This document shows, piece after piece, positions 32,990-46,613 of a stretch of 64,000 bases of DNA. Below the pieces are notes generated by a model. The model was given only the letters and a program-made list of their open reading frames with translations, made no database searches and was not told where the DNA came from. Source of the stretch: Apostichopus japonicus (Eukaryota > Echinodermata > Holothuroidea > Aspidochirotida > Stichopodidae); contig NC_092563.1 of the NCBI RefSeq assembly GCF_037975245.1, positions 2,073,001 to 2,137,000 on the forward strand, given 5' to 3'. Position 1 is the stretch's first letter; each line of letters opens with the position of its first letter. A program made the translations under genes and the position numbers.

Positions 32990-35900
32990 ATGGCGGGCAC
33001 CGCGTCTGTTGGTGGTAATGTGTCTTCCGAGCTCGACCCGAATTCCTTGCATTCTGTAGCAAGTTCTTTGGATTCAAAGGCGTTTTTGAGTAGGACAGTA
33101 TCTCAAGGACTTGTACTAGATCATCAAAATACCGGAAATCACATCAAGGAAGAAATAACGCCGCCATCAAGTGGAATGGACGTTAAAGATACTCAGTTGG
33201 TAAACTCAAGGATAGGCAATAGCCATACAGTACGTACTGACGCCTGTATAACACTAGGCGCGAGTCATCATATACCAATGATGTCAGCGCCGCACCGTAA
33301 CTTCGACAATATTAACAATTCCACACTTGTTGGCCATCCAAACTCACAAAATTCTAGTAACAGTAATAATATATCAAGTCCAAATATGACTGGTCATAAC
33401 AACCTTACAAGAACTTCGCTAGATATCGATGGGGTAGCAAGGTCCTCACCTGTAATGATAAAGCAAGAGCCAAGTTTGAATGCTGTAAGGAATTCTGTAC
33501 AATTACAACAGCCCAATACAACAAGCATAGTAACTACAATGGCTTCTAGTGGTAATTCAAAAATGGTAACAGTCAATGTGACCTCAGCAAGTGCAATAGC
33601 TGCCCCAGGGCAAATGAGTTCACCCTTAGTAATGAATGCTGGTGGAGGGCCATCAGCAGTCAGGACATTAGCCCCACAAATTATTCCTCAACAAATACGC
33701 ATTTCCGCACCACAGATGATAGCCCCAAGAGGGCCTGTTGTCAGGCTCCCCCCTGGGACGCAACTCCCTCCGGGATTTGTTCTCATCAATAAAGATGGCA
33801 ACATCCAAGCCGTTCAACTCAACACAGCATTGCAACCTCATCTTGCATCGAATGCCGGGATACAAAGCAATATTGCCATAAGGCCTGTACAGGTAGGTTA
33901 CATTCTTTAAATTATATCTCTTTTTATTATATGTAAAGGTAACATATTTCAAGCAATATATCTTTGCGAGATATGTCGTTTGGGGACGATAGATCAAATG
34001 ATTTGAAATAATCATAATAGGCTATCAGTTTTCTGGATAATGAACTTACAGTAATGCCTAGCCTTCAGTCTTTACAACTAAATGTATTTACTGTGTGTGT
34101 TCGAATTATAATTCATAATCCTTTGGCACCGAAATGTAAATTGTCAAAAATGTAAAATGTCAATTGAATAAATATGTCATATACACTCTTATGGTACGTG
34201 AAAGTGAAATGTTTTTTTGTTTCATTAATCAGGCAAATTACTCTTTTAAAAAAAATTCTCTTGAAAGGACTTTCACCTGACAACTTTCTTTAAATGTACA
34301 GATGTAATATTTTGTACATGGAGACAGGGGCATAACAAGACTATTGTTTTGGGGTGGGGGCGGGGGAGGGTTTCCAGTATTGCTGGAACCTATTTGCTAC
34401 AGTATAAAAAATAAAAACTTTACCTGAAAGTGCACCTATCCCCCCCCCACCCACCCTGTCCCCATCCCCTGAAGATATGCCAGTGCATAGAACCTAAACT
34501 TACAAATATACTGTTGATCAATGTTTACTGTAGGGTCTCACAAATTTGATAAAGAAAGGTTTGCTGCCCTGATTTTCTTAAAATTACATTTTGTTACTTT
34601 TAAGTTTCAGAACAAGTATATTACTTGATAAAAGTGAGCTCTAAATCTTCCATAAAAGAATCTGAAATACCCCCCAGGCACGTAGCCAGGGGGGGCGAAG
34701 GATGCGACTGCCCCCCTCTTGAGCATATTTTTTTTGTATGTTTTTATGATATCGCTAGTAATTTCAAGCTTAGATGCAGCTTACAAGGCCTGGGAAGTGC
34801 CATTTCCAGAGATCTGGGAGGCATTTTCAGCCTAACTCATGGTGGCACTATGCTTAGATAGTTTTCAATGCAGAATCTACAGCTCTGATAGTTTGCCTAC
34901 AGGTTTGCACCTCCCTTGGAAAATTCCTGGCTAGGCACCCCCCCCCCCCCATATAATGTTATCTGTCATTAATGGTTGTGTCAGACCCAACAGTGCCTTT
35001 TACTGCAACTGATCTGATTTTTTTAGGGGAATTTCAACAAAAAAGCTTTCCAAGCCAAATTTAAGGTGTACAGCAAGAAATTATTCTCAGCCCATGAGAA
35101 TAAATATCCAACCTTATCATGAATGAAAACAAACAACACATGAGTTAATGTACTGGCTTACTGTATGTTTGAGTAGTCATCCTGGGAAATGCCAGTGAGA
35201 CCCTGATTTTATCAGCTTTGTTTTTTCGTTTCTAAACATAGGGGAGTCCTCTTATAACTCCTGGCCAAAGAACCCTCATACCTCAACCCGCCTCCCAAGG
35301 GAATGTCTCAGTGGTTTCTACAATCGCACTGACCTCACCCCCAGTTTTGACCAATGCCAAACCCCTCACCACAGTGGTCAGTGCCCTCGGAGGGTCAAAG
35401 ACCAGCACCGTGTCCAACCCGCCGTCGGTTCTGCCCTCGGGCAATGTCAACAACAGGAACGCTCTGTCGGGAGTGAACAAGAGGGCGATGGACGACGTCA
35501 ACAAATGCAAGAATTTCCTCAATACCTTGATTCGGCTTGCCTCTAATGGGAACCAACCACCACAGACAGTACAGAACGTCAAGGATCTTGTCAAAAACCT
35601 CATAGTGAGTATCATGGAAAAACAGTTTGGTTCACCGACTTCAGATCACATAAGACTGTTTATTTCCATTAGAATGACACAGAATAGTTTCGTAATCAAA
35701 TTTTGCATAATTTTGGAATGAAGTTAATATTCTATTATAAAAACTTATATATTCAATACCAAATGACTTACAGTACAGGCTGTCTTGTCTATTACCTATT
35801 ACCTGTAACAGAGCTGGTCAGCTATTTTCCTTATAATAAAATGATGCATGATTGAAGGTTAGAAGTACCGAAAGACGAACTACATCTGGGAGTAAACATT

Positions 35901-37658
35901 TGCAATTGTCATCAAACTTGGCTGACGAAATGACCTCATATGACAAACAGCTCTGGTACTTGTTTGTTTGTCATTATAAGGTTAATGTGCACCTTAATAA
36001 GCTAATCGACAAAGTACTTTTTAACTTTCCATGCATTAACACTTTCAAAATTTTGAAAGAAAATGTCAGAAAATTCCAGAATTGTGGTGAGAAAGTTGAA
36101 TAATATTAATTGATATCTTGTGATTTGATGGAGTTACTTTTATATATTTATTTTATTAAATTAATACAACATTTTTTTAGCTTTATTTGATTTAAATATA
36201 TATATATATATTTAGTTGTGTATAAATGTTAACTTTTCAATTTACAGAACATAAGCATTTCTATATTTCATGCTACATTGCTACATCACTGGTTATTAAT
36301 AACTTGTTTGCTTTTTTTTCATCTCTGTAGTTGAGATTTTCATTATCCAAGCTCTTCTATCCATTGTTTTGTTGTCAGTTCTTGTTCAGCTTGTGAATAT
36401 TAGTTTTATCTATTCGCAGGACGGTGTCATTCAACCAGACGAATTCACCCGTAAACTTCAGAAAGAGTTAAAATCTTCCCCACAGCCGTATTTGGTGCCA
36501 TTTCTTAAGGTAAAAGTTCCTTACCTTTCAGTGCGAAGAGATTTGCTCCGAAAACTTTGGGGCTAGGATAGAGTTCGAGGGGTTGAAGGGGGTGGGGGAG
36601 ATAGAAGGGAGCTGGTTTGACACAAGGAACGTATCTTGTCTGAGTACAGTAATTCCACTTCAGATATGGACTAGATACTCTGCTGTTGATGTGAAACCAG
36701 TCTTGGTTTCACCTACCCCCCGCCTCCCTCCCCCTTCCTACACCCTTCTTCTCTACTGTAGTGTTATAAAACACTGGGCCAGCATTAACTGCTAGACTGA
36801 ACAAAGAAAGGGTAATGCTCTCATCAACTTTGCATTAAAGGAACATTCCAAACCCCCATTATACTCATCTTGAGGTTACATTTTTTTCTGCCGTTCCAAA
36901 ATTTAGATCAATAAGCAAAATTCCTTTTCCCAAAATTTGTACCTGATATCAACCATTTAACAGAAATCTGGCTGAAAATACCTGAAAGTGATATTAAACT
37001 TTGAAAAGGTTCTGCAGTTGATTATTGAAAAAACAATTTTTTTTTTTATGGAAAACTGCTCACTCTACCAAGGTTATTGCATTGGTTATTGATTCCGACA
37101 AACTTTGTATCACATTTTGTTGTTCACCTTTTGCACTTGTCCACTTTAATTGTTGTGCAAATTGAAAATGTTGTTGTTTTTTTGTGTTTTTTTATCACTT
37201 TACATCCTTATTTACTATTCTTCTTCTTCTCCTTTTTCTTTCTTCTTCTCTCCTCTTCAGAAAAATTTGCCTCCCCTTAGACAATTAATTCAACGTGGTG
37301 GTATTTCCCCTATTCAGGGTATTACCCCAAACATCTTAGGAGGTGCTCAGAGTCACATCGGCAGTACAAGTTCCATAACGTCCGCCCTGTCAGCCCCCAA
37401 AGGGGCCATTGCGGGGCAGATCAAGGAATCGAAGAGACACAAAAAAATTCCCAGCGCGTTTGGTGAGTGTGGATGCTTATCATTTATTTAAAAGATGGCG
37501 GCACCTCTTGCCAACCGTTAGTGAATCAAAGATTCCATACAAAATATCATTTTTTCTGGTCACAACGTTATGACAAACCGGACTTTGAAATAGGGTGCAT
37601 TCTCAGTAGCGTGCTTAATTATTGCTTCAAATCTTTTGTTAAAATCAAAAATTAAATA

Positions 37659-37741
<83 letters not shown>

Positions 37742-40700
37742 TATATATATATAGATATAATGGATATGAAACTTTCATAGTTCGTGTACACATCTAGATT
37801 ATGTACTCTCAAAAGCATGTAATAGCCAATTTGCTTCTTGATGTATGAGATGAAAAGGTATGTATAAAATTGATTTTCTTACAGAGCATTGCACTTATAA
37901 CTTAAATATGAGTAAGTTGTTGTGAAGTTGAATATTAATATGAATAAATGCTCTGTTTTCATCAATTGATGTACTTAAAGTTGTATTTTTTACTTTGTTT
38001 TCTATCAAGAAAACAGATTGACTAAGTAGTGATGGTGTTGTCTTTTCTTTGTTTTGCTCAGGTCAAATGACACCAGAGCAGCTACAGAAGTTCCATTATG
38101 GTGCATCCAAGCATTCTCTGGTAGGGCAACACAGTACACCCGTTGGCATTAAAGCAGAAATAAGTCCTGTCGGCACGGAAACGGTAAGTGTTCGTGAGAA
38201 ATTCAGTCGGTTTTTCTCCCAGAGTATCTTACATACCTCAGCTGATCTTGTTGAAGTTATTGAAATCATCCAGTAACAGTATTTCAGTTCATCGTCGGTC
38301 AGTTTTCATTTGGTAAAAAGTTATTATAAATTTTTAATGATTTTTCAGCAATATGTACACTGTAGGATAGATGTGTAGGTTTGGTGAATATAACACCAAT
38401 ATGTACACTGTTGGATAGATGTGTAGGTGTGGTGAATAGAACAGCAGTGTGTACACTATAGGATAGATGTGTAGGTCTGGTGAATAGAACAGCAATATGT
38501 ACACTGTAGGATAGATGTGTAGGTTTGGTGAATAGAACAGCAATATGTAAACTATAGGATAGATGTGTAGGTCTGGTGAATAGAACAGCAATATGTACAC
38601 TGTAGTATAGATGTGTAGGTTTGGTGAATAGAACATGTATGTACACTGTAGGAGAGATGTGTAGGTTTGATGAATAGAACAGCAATATGTACACTGTTTG
38701 GTAAAAAATTATTATAAATTTTTCACGATTTTTCAGCAATATGTACAATGTAGGATAGATGTGTGGGTTTGGTGAATAGAATAGCAAGTTTTACACTGTA
38801 GGATAGATGTTTAGGTTTGGTGAATACAACAGCAATATGTACACTGGTAGATAGATGTGTAGGTTTGGTGAATAGAACACCAGTATGTACACTGTAGGAG
38901 AGATGTGTAGGTTTGATGAATAGAACAGCAAAGCAATATGTACACTGTTTGGTAAAAAATTATTATAAATTTTTCAAGATTTTTCAGCAATATGTACACT
39001 GTAGGATAGATGTGTGGGTTTGGTGAATATAACACCAATATGTACACTGTTGTATAGATGTGTAGGTTTGGTGAATAGAAAACCAGTATGTACACTGTAG
39101 GAGAGATGTGTAGGTTCGGTAAATAGAACAGCAATATGTGCATTGGTGATAGATGTGTAGGTTTGGTGAATAGAACACCAAAATGTTCACTGTAGGATAG
39201 ATGTGTAGGTTTGGTGAATAGAAAACCAGTATGTACACTGTAGTAGAAATGTGTAGGTCTGGTAAATAGAAAAGCAATATGTGCACTGTAGGATAGATGG
39301 AAGGTTTGGTGAATAGAACAGCAATATGTACACTGTAGGATAGATGTGTAGGTGTGGTGAATAGAACAGCAATATGTAAACTGTAAGATAGATGTGTAGG
39401 TTTGGTGAATAGAAAACCAGTATGTACACTGTATGAGAGATGTGTAGGTTTGGTAAATAGAACAGCAATATGTGCACTGTAGGATAGATGGAAGGTTTGG
39501 TGAATAGAACAGCAATATGTAAACTGTAAGATAGATATGTAGGTTTGGTGAATAGAAAACCAGTATGTACACTGTATGAGAGATGTGTAGGTTTGGTAAA
39601 TAGAACAGCAATATGTGCACTGTAGGATAGATGGAAGGTTTGGTGAATAGAACAGCAATATGTAAACTGTAAGATAGATATGTAGGTTTGGTGAATAGAA
39701 AACCAGTATGTACACTGTATGAGAGATGTGTAGGTTTGGTAAATAGAACAGCAATATGTACACTGTAGGATAGATGTGGAAGTCTGGTGAATAGAACAGC
39801 AATATGTACACTGTAGGAGAGATGTGTAGGTCTAGTGCATAGAACAGCATCTTCTGTGATGACACCAAGTTATCAATTTACCTGTTTGGAGGTTTTTAGT
39901 TAACAACGGAATCTGAATTTGTTGTAAACCGCTTTTCATCCGTACTAGTTGCATCGATGTCACCACATGTCAGGTCTAAGACAAATATTTCATTTTAAAT
40001 CATAACTCTATGAGTGCGTACTGTATAGTGTTTCCGCTGAAACTGTATGCAGCATGCAAACATGCATACATATATATATGGTACAAAATCTCTCATGCTG
40101 TATGTGAACACAATTTTCCTTGACAATACATTGAAGCAAGTTCTCTAATATTTACTTTTATAAACAGACGACCGCATCGGCCACATCATCATCGTCCTCC
40201 TCAAAACCTAAGTCCAGTAAGAGTTCCAAATCTAGTCGGAGTTCGTCTTCGTCACCTCGGAGGGATAAATCCAAAGATTCATCTTTCGTGTGAGTTATTA
40301 TATTTATTTTTATTTTCTGGTCTGGTTCTTGTTCCAGTGCTGAGACCTCAAAACTCTTAAGGAAGATGAGCCCAGTATGTAGAAATTTTGTGGATATGAA
40401 AACCTGATGGAGAGCAGAGTAAAGTCAGGTTTTCATCGATGATATATTATTTTATCTGGATTGGTCTTTGACATCCCAAACTATGAAATGTTCTGTTGGA
40501 ATAGTGTTCTCGCATTTGAAGAGTTTTTCTTAAGCTTGAGCAAGTCTTCTGTCTATCACATGAATGATGATAACAACTACTCTAATATCTCCCAAGAGGA
40601 ATAACATATTTCTCTCTTCCCCTTTTTAGTGGGGGAGTATTGATGATAGGTGAGGTTTATGGCCCAATCCAAATTTGATGGTTCAACTTTGTGAAAGTCG

Positions 40701-43700
40701 TTGAGTTCTCTGGACAGTGTTGATAAATAATCCCAATCTAGTCCCAAGAGATTGTCCATGATAGAGTAGCTAACCCATATGAAGGGTGACTAATAGCTGC
40801 CAATTCATGCTACCCTCAAAGTAAGCTCAGTTATTGATGTAACAGGAGCCACCAAATATGTCATAAGTAAGTAGTAGGAACCCTCACTTGTGCAATGGCA
40901 GTAACTTATCCTGTTGTTTATTACATTCATCCCCGGTTAGATGTTATCCTTTTGTTTTGTCTTGCTTACAGCCGAGACGATGATGACATCAACGACGTGA
41001 CCTCCATGGCCGGGGTCAACCTGTCCGAGGAGAGTGCACGAATGGCCTCTAACGCAGAACACATCGGCACGCAGCTACGCTCCTGCGAAGAGGAGGCCTT
41101 TCTCTCTTCCTCATCTTTACAGTCAAGAATTCAAAGAAAGTGTAAGAGAGAAATATTCCTTTTGCTATGATTGATCGCTGAAGCATTACCTTTGCGGTCA
41201 AGATGGTATGCATGTCTGTGTAATGTAACAAACACATTAAGAGTAGGCAGTCAGAAGGGAGTTGTTACAGGACACGTATAAATAACTATCATCTTTATCT
41301 CATATGATCTCTGCGAAGGACAACTCCTCAAAACAGCTGAGAAAATATCGCTCCGTTCGGGAGATATCTCAGTTTAAACGTCGTGTCTGGATCCAGCTGA
41401 TATTTTGTAAAGTCTGTGATATCGTAGTGCACACTAGGATCTCAAACCTTTCACTTTCTCTATGATGTTTTGATTTTCATATTTTTAAGTTCAAAACCAC
41501 TGCCTATAGTAGGACTGAATGTATATGACTTCAGTATTTTAGATTCATCATGTTCCGATTGAAGTCGGTTGTTGTGAATACCTACACATATGAGCCAAAG
41601 ATTGCAGGCGTCAATCGATTTCCTTTACAATGAAATGTCTTTGGAGTTCTTTTGTCCTTATTGGATATTATTAGTGCTTTATGGTCTTATTGGAAACGAT
41701 TCAAGAATTGTCTGTTATTTATAAACTAAACCTTTTTTTATATTTTTTTAATTTTTTGTTTATCTGTTGCTACTATCATTCCCCTTCTAATGCTTCTTGT
41801 TCGTCTTTCAGGTGTTGAGTTCAAATTAAAAGATTCTTCTCGAGAGGCCGTTGATCTGATTTCGTCGGCTGTAGAGGAACGGTTAAAGACGATGGTGGAA
41901 AAACTATCAGTAATTGCACAACACAGATTAGAAATTTATAGGGTGAGGATTTATTAGGATTAAGAATTGTAGTAACGGATCACAACCAATTAGAAATATG
42001 AAAGGGGAGGCTTAGAGGGATCGAGGAGTTTCGGCATCACAACACAAATTAGATATATGTTGGTTTAGGATTATTCGGATCAAGAATTGTATGGGATCAC
42101 AACAGAGATTAGAAAAATGTACGATAAAGCTTATAGGAATTAAGGAATGTTGGTATCACAACACAGATTAGCAATTGATAGGGTTGATGGATCATTGGGA
42201 ATTGGAAAATAATATATTATTCAGTAAATTATTCAACTTCTCTTACCTGTTTGTTGTTTCAAACGATCATACACAGTGAGTCAATGGCGCTTCTCCATTG
42301 ACTTAACTACATGTGGGAGAAATTACACACTTAAGTCCCATTGACTTTGTCGCACTTGTCACTGGAAATCAGACTTGCTTTTAGTCGGTTGGGGTAAGTA
42401 GTTTACGTTAAACATGATAACAGGAGGTTTTGTTAGATGCAAGAAAAGAAGTGAAAAAAAAAGAGTATTATGTCGTCCCCCTAAGCTTATTGGGGGTATA
42501 CTGTATGATGTTAACTGCAAAACTGGATAGTATATTGAACAGCAGCAGTACAAACTCGCATGAGGGACTTGCAATACCGTTGCACGGTAGATTAGTGCAC
42601 CTTCCCCAGCTATGAATAGCGTTGAATCTAATGATCTACATTTTTCTCCCGTTGTGGTAGTGGTGAATCGAAAGCGCAGAAAAATGCAATCCTTTATGTG
42701 GAACGCAGTAATCGGTTCTAAATAATCGGTAGAGCAATGGATTTTGCCGATGCCGATTATTTACCCATTATTTGATAATCAGCCGGATGCCGATTATCTT
42801 ACCGATTATCGGTCGAACACTAATGTGAACACTATTAGGTTATACATTAGGTAATATATATTATAGGTTTATATATTAGCTTATTTATTAGGTTAATACA
42901 GTGTTATATTTACTGATGCATATGCCCATTATGAAACTTCCTGTTATATTTGGTTATATATTTAAAATGCAGCGGTTAGAATTCAAATAAATCACACCTT
43001 TTTGGCAAGTTAGTCTCATTTTGACAGGCATTGGCTCTGGTAGCATCATACAGACACTAGCCACAGCAGATTCATGTACAAATCGTACACGAAATGCCTA
43101 ATGTGTTGGAAAGACAGTGGATAATCCCCGATCTGTCTGTTTCCCTTCTTTTAGGAGGACCCTAAATACGAACCAGTCACGGACGTAAGATCACAACTGA
43201 AGTTCTTTGAGCAGCTGGATGCGATGGAACGGAAGAGGCGAGACGAACAGGAGAGAGAGATGTTACTCAGGGCAGCAAAGGTAATCATCCAAATCATTCA
43301 TATATTAGGGACAGTGATGATATTGCATAAAAGCTGGTTGATAACAGAAATGGTGGTGGTTTGGCAGGGTAGCATTGTGTGGGTTGAAATGAAGCTTTAG
43401 TTCGATGTAGGGTTTACTAGAACCATAAAGCTACCAGAAATAGTACTATTGTGCACAACCCCACCCCCCCACCCACTCCCGGCCTCTTCCCACCTACCAC
43501 CTTCATAATGAGGCTGACTTGGACACTGGAAAATGCTGTCTGTCCCATGGAAAAGAGCTACTCCTCTCACCTTTGGTGTTAATTACTGTTGAACCACCAC
43601 GAATCTACATCACATTGCAGTAGTTTCTTATCTTTTTCTGTCTTGAGAATTTAAAGTGTTACTGTTAACAGTTGTTTATGAACTGTTTCTTAAAATGAAA

Positions 43701-46613
43701 CACATTTCTTCTCCATGGATCTCTTCTATGTAGAGTCCCTCCACTTAAAGTGTAATGTTAACAGCTGTTTATGAACTGTTTCTTAAAATGAAACACTAAC
43801 ATTTCTTCTCCATGGATCTCTTCTATGTAGAGTCCCTCCACTTAAAGTTTAACTGTAAACAGTTGTTTATGAACTGTTTCTTAAAATGAAACACTAACAT
43901 TTCTTCTCTTCTCCATTGATCTCTTCTATGTAGAGTCGCTCCAAGCAGGAGGATCCTGAGCAGCTGAGGTTAAAACGGAAAGCCAAAGAGATGCAATTGA
44001 TGGAAGCGGAACAAATCAGGCAACAAGAGGCAAATCTTACGGCTCTAGCAGCCATCGGACCCAGAAAGAAAAAGAAAACAGACTCTCCTCCTAGCTCCAG
44101 CCAGGTAAAATGTCAAAGGCTTGTGCTGTCCATTTTTCTTCAGGCCGCACAGCAGGATTTCAATAGTTGTCAAATATGACAACAAAACTTGCGTGCAAGC
44201 ACGTCATTTTGTCGTAAGGCTACAGAAGTAGAGCAACCTGCGACAGGGTTTGGTCAGATAACCTGTTCCTGTTCCAGTATCAGTCATTTGGACAATTTGT
44301 TAATGCTAGTACCACTGAAAACTGTCCGCTCACATCATGCATTAAAGCACTGGTACTGACAGTATGAACAGTTTCTAACCTTGATCTAAATAGAAACCTG
44401 GATATATATCCATACTGCTCATACTGTCAGTACGAGTGCTTTGAAGCATGATATGAAAGTCCAGTATATTAATCCTTGCCCCAAACGGGGTGTTTCAATA
44501 TAATAAATAAAGTAATGAGTGTTCGTGTTTCTTACAATGATTCCAGTTAACTCAGATGTAGATTGCCATTACATAAATTACAGAACTGGTTTCCAAATCT
44601 ACCTTTCAGCTTTTACTTCAAAGACTTCATTTGATCAAATTGCATTTCTTTGCATTTGTGATGCTAATTTTGAAAAGTTTTTATTTGGTGTGTGTGTGTT
44701 TGTGTGTTCAGTATTGGTTTGCTTAACACAATGTTATTGAAATGCAGTTAAACTATGAGATTGATAATATGTTAGCAACATCTTCCAAAAAAAACCTAAA
44801 ATAGTTACTCAATATTCTCTCTCTGTTAGACAGTTTTACAATAGATTAAGTGATTTTATTGCTTCTTATTTCAGGAGAGTGTTAGTTCTTTGATAGGGTC
44901 AGGCGGTTCCACTTCTAGCCATTACAGGTCACAGGTAAGCTACATTTTAATTCGCCTTCTTGCAACAGCGTAATCTTCAGGAGGGAGTACCTTTGGCCCT
45001 TTACCTCCCACCCCTCCCCCACTGTCAGCCCCCACCCATTGCCTCTCTGACTCCCAGATAAACTAGCAGTAGTCCCAAAGTATGATCATACTACCACCCC
45101 TCCTCCCCCTCATTAGTGACAGTGATATGCCCAACCAAACAAAAAAAAACAAGATAAAGATTGTAGATTGATTAAACATGTATTCTTTAAATTATTCGTT
45201 TTACTCAGAATGCCAAGAATTTCACAATGTAAGCCACTTGCTAAAGAAACTGCAAGTGCTTCAAAAGTCCCTAAATGTTAAAATTAAGTTGCCACATCCA
45301 CACAGTAGTTGCTGTATTGATTTTATATTTGTATGTTCTTAATGTTTACTAGCAGAAGAAGCATAAGTACCATAAGGCCAGGATTGTTAACACAGTTCAT
45401 TGATGGCTGTACACTTAGTCACACTCAAACAGAACTTAAAGTTAAAAATTGTCTTTGGCTTGCAAACTATGTCTACTATTTGGTTTCTAAGACCTTTTCA
45501 ACTTGTAAAATATGGTTGTCTCGTATCATTTATGGACTAGGGATGCACCGGATCCAAATTTTTGGATCCGTCCGGAACCGGATTTTGCCGGATAGTACAT
45601 GAAATCCGGCTGGATAAAATCCGGCCGGAACCGGATTTTTTCATTACACAAAAGAAAATCATTAATAAGAAGTAGAAGTATGAAACAAGGAGCAAATCTT
45701 AGGTGAGGTATACGCATATTATAAAGAAGGTGGTTTTTGTGGAATTTAAAAAAATTCAGACGTATTTAACCATATAAGAGATTGTTTCACACATAAATAT
45801 TCAGAGAAAACATGAATGCCAACAATAATGGGAAAGTAAAGATTCGATGGAACAGTATTTTGACTGATAAGTATATGAATGGTCAATTTTAACTGCACAA
45901 TATTAAACTGATGACGGCTGCAAGAAATGATTTCACTGCAAACTGTATTTGTTGTATATAGCTTCATATTATTACAGTAGTTGTATCACTTTGATTGATC
46001 TTTAGAAACAGTGGGTCAGACCATTGAGAAAATTAAATTGAATATGTTAAACCTAATTTTTTCCTTACTTTGAATGTTTTTATTAATTTTTGGAAACAGT
46101 TTACATTGATTTAAGTTTATACCAACACCTTTTTAAGGAATAATTCAGGCCAGATTTTGAAAAAGATCCGGCCGGATATTGAAAAATATCCGGCCGGAAC
46201 CGGAACCGGAACCGGATAATTCCTCACAATCCGGCTAGATAGTCCGGCCGGACCGGATATCCGGTGCATCCCTATTATGGACACAAGCATTTGATAAATG
46301 ACAGTTGAGAGAGGGTTTGCAGTGCTAACAATCAGGCAGGCTAACCCTGGCATCACATTGTTGTAAAGGAATGATGTAAACCTACTGACATTGTTTATTT
46401 GTAATGTGTTCATGTTGTTTCTTAAAACATTCTCTTTCTGCATCGTATTTGTTTTTACTTTTCACGACCGGAGTTTTCTGCAACTATCCTTCTCACCTCT
46501 TTCCGCAGCTTCGAAGAATCAAGCGAGTAAACATCAGAGATCTGATCTTCCTAATGGAACAAGAAACCAGCTGCAGGAAATCTAACTTACTCTTCAAAAC
46601 GTATTTCAAATAA
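32990..46613 (+). CDS. TAF4: TFIID subunit TAF4 (twelve coding exons)
   Basis: TAF4 is a core subunit of TFIID and pairs with TAF12 through a histone fold. Exons: 32990-33892, 35242-35604, 36420-36509, 37261-37462, 38062-38183, 40168-40289, 40972-41141, 41812-41942, 43155-43280, 43934-44104, 44875-44934, 46509-46613. All borders are GT/AG, and the phases join to 854 residues. The ATG at 32990 (MAGTASVGG) has a good context; the upstream open frame has no ATG. Residues 1-387 are Ser/Thr/Asn/Gln-rich, with [13 protein letters not shown] matching vertebrate TAF4. The TAFH/NHR1 domain runs about 388-470 ([17 protein letters not shown], then [12 protein letters not shown]). [20 protein letters not shown] (602-621) starts the histone fold and conserved C-terminal part. 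Near 790 is [16 protein letters not shown], and the end is [14 protein letters not shown]. It is shorter than human TAF4 (about 1085) because the N terminus is smaller. Confidence 0.95.
34676..34938. mobile_element. Decayed CAGGCGCGTAGCC-family element, copy 3
   Basis: Starts CAGGCACGTAGCCAGGG. It contains the TTTTTATGATATCGCTAG phrase shared with copy 2 and a decayed cassette (34768-34863). The right end runs into a C homopolymer, and no target duplication is visible. It lies in TAF4 intron 1. Confidence 0.65.
37650..37765. repeat. (AT)n microsatellite
   Basis: About 110 bp of almost pure AT dinucleotides with occasional C or G, in the fourth TAF4 intron. Its ORF (77 codons, minus strand) is an artefact. 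Confidence 0.95.
38346..39850. repeat. 48-bp minisatellite, about 31 units
   Basis: The unit contains AGCAATATGTACACTGTAGG then TAGATGTGTAGGTTTGGTG and AATAGAAC. It lies in the fifth TAF4 intron (38184-40167). Because 48 is divisible by three, long minus-strand ORFs of 100-294 codons with a 16-residue period ([16 protein letters not shown]-like) run through it. These are by-products. Higher-order structure is visible: a three-unit block (144 bp) repeats at about 39473 and 39617. The flank TTTGGTAAAAA-TTATTATAAA is captured at 38310, 38697 and 38948. Confidence 0.97.
42690..42825. repeat. Possible hAT-like remnant with CCGATTAT motifs
   Basis: AATCGGT, GCCGATTAT and ACCGATTATCGGTCGAAC recur over about 130 bp. 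This resembles the ends of Ac-type hAT elements. No complete pair of borders was found. It lies in TAF4 intron 8. Confidence 0.35.
43651..43950. repeat. Triplicated acceptor region of TAF4 exon 10
   Basis: Three tandem copies of about 95 bp start near 43651, 43745 and 43841. Each contains GTTTATGAACTGTTTCTTAA and ends TCTTCTATGTAG/AGTC. Only the third continues into the exon (AGTCGCTCCAAGCAGG). The first two carry the acceptor and nine exon-like bases before a TAA in the TAF4 frame. Confidence 0.92.
44333..44454. repeat. Foldback element in TAF4 intron 10
   Basis: Arms of about 40 bp (44333-44372 and 44411-44454) are inverted with few mismatches. Each includes TACTGACAGTATGA or its complement, plus an AAAGCAC stretch. 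The loop is 38 bp. There are no clear terminal motifs or target duplication. Confidence 0.7.
45538..46274. mobile_element. Non-autonomous hAT element (Ac-like ends)
   Basis: Perfect 16-bp inverted ends TAGGGATGCACCGGAT are flanked by a perfect 8-bp duplication TTATGGAC (45530-45537 and 46275-46282). The subterminal regions are dense in CCGGAT and CCGGCCGGAACCGGAT, possible transposase-binding sites. No transposase is encoded. It lies in the last TAF4 intron, 235 bp before the final exon. Confidence 0.9.

Noticed and set aside
38346-39850. CRISPR-like array
   Set aside because: The units are contiguous with no unique spacers, and the host is a eukaryote.
38299-39868. Minus-strand ORFs of 96-294 codons with a 16-residue period
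   Set aside because: They are the translation of a 48-bp minisatellite inside a TAF4 intron. They lack a start context and splice support.
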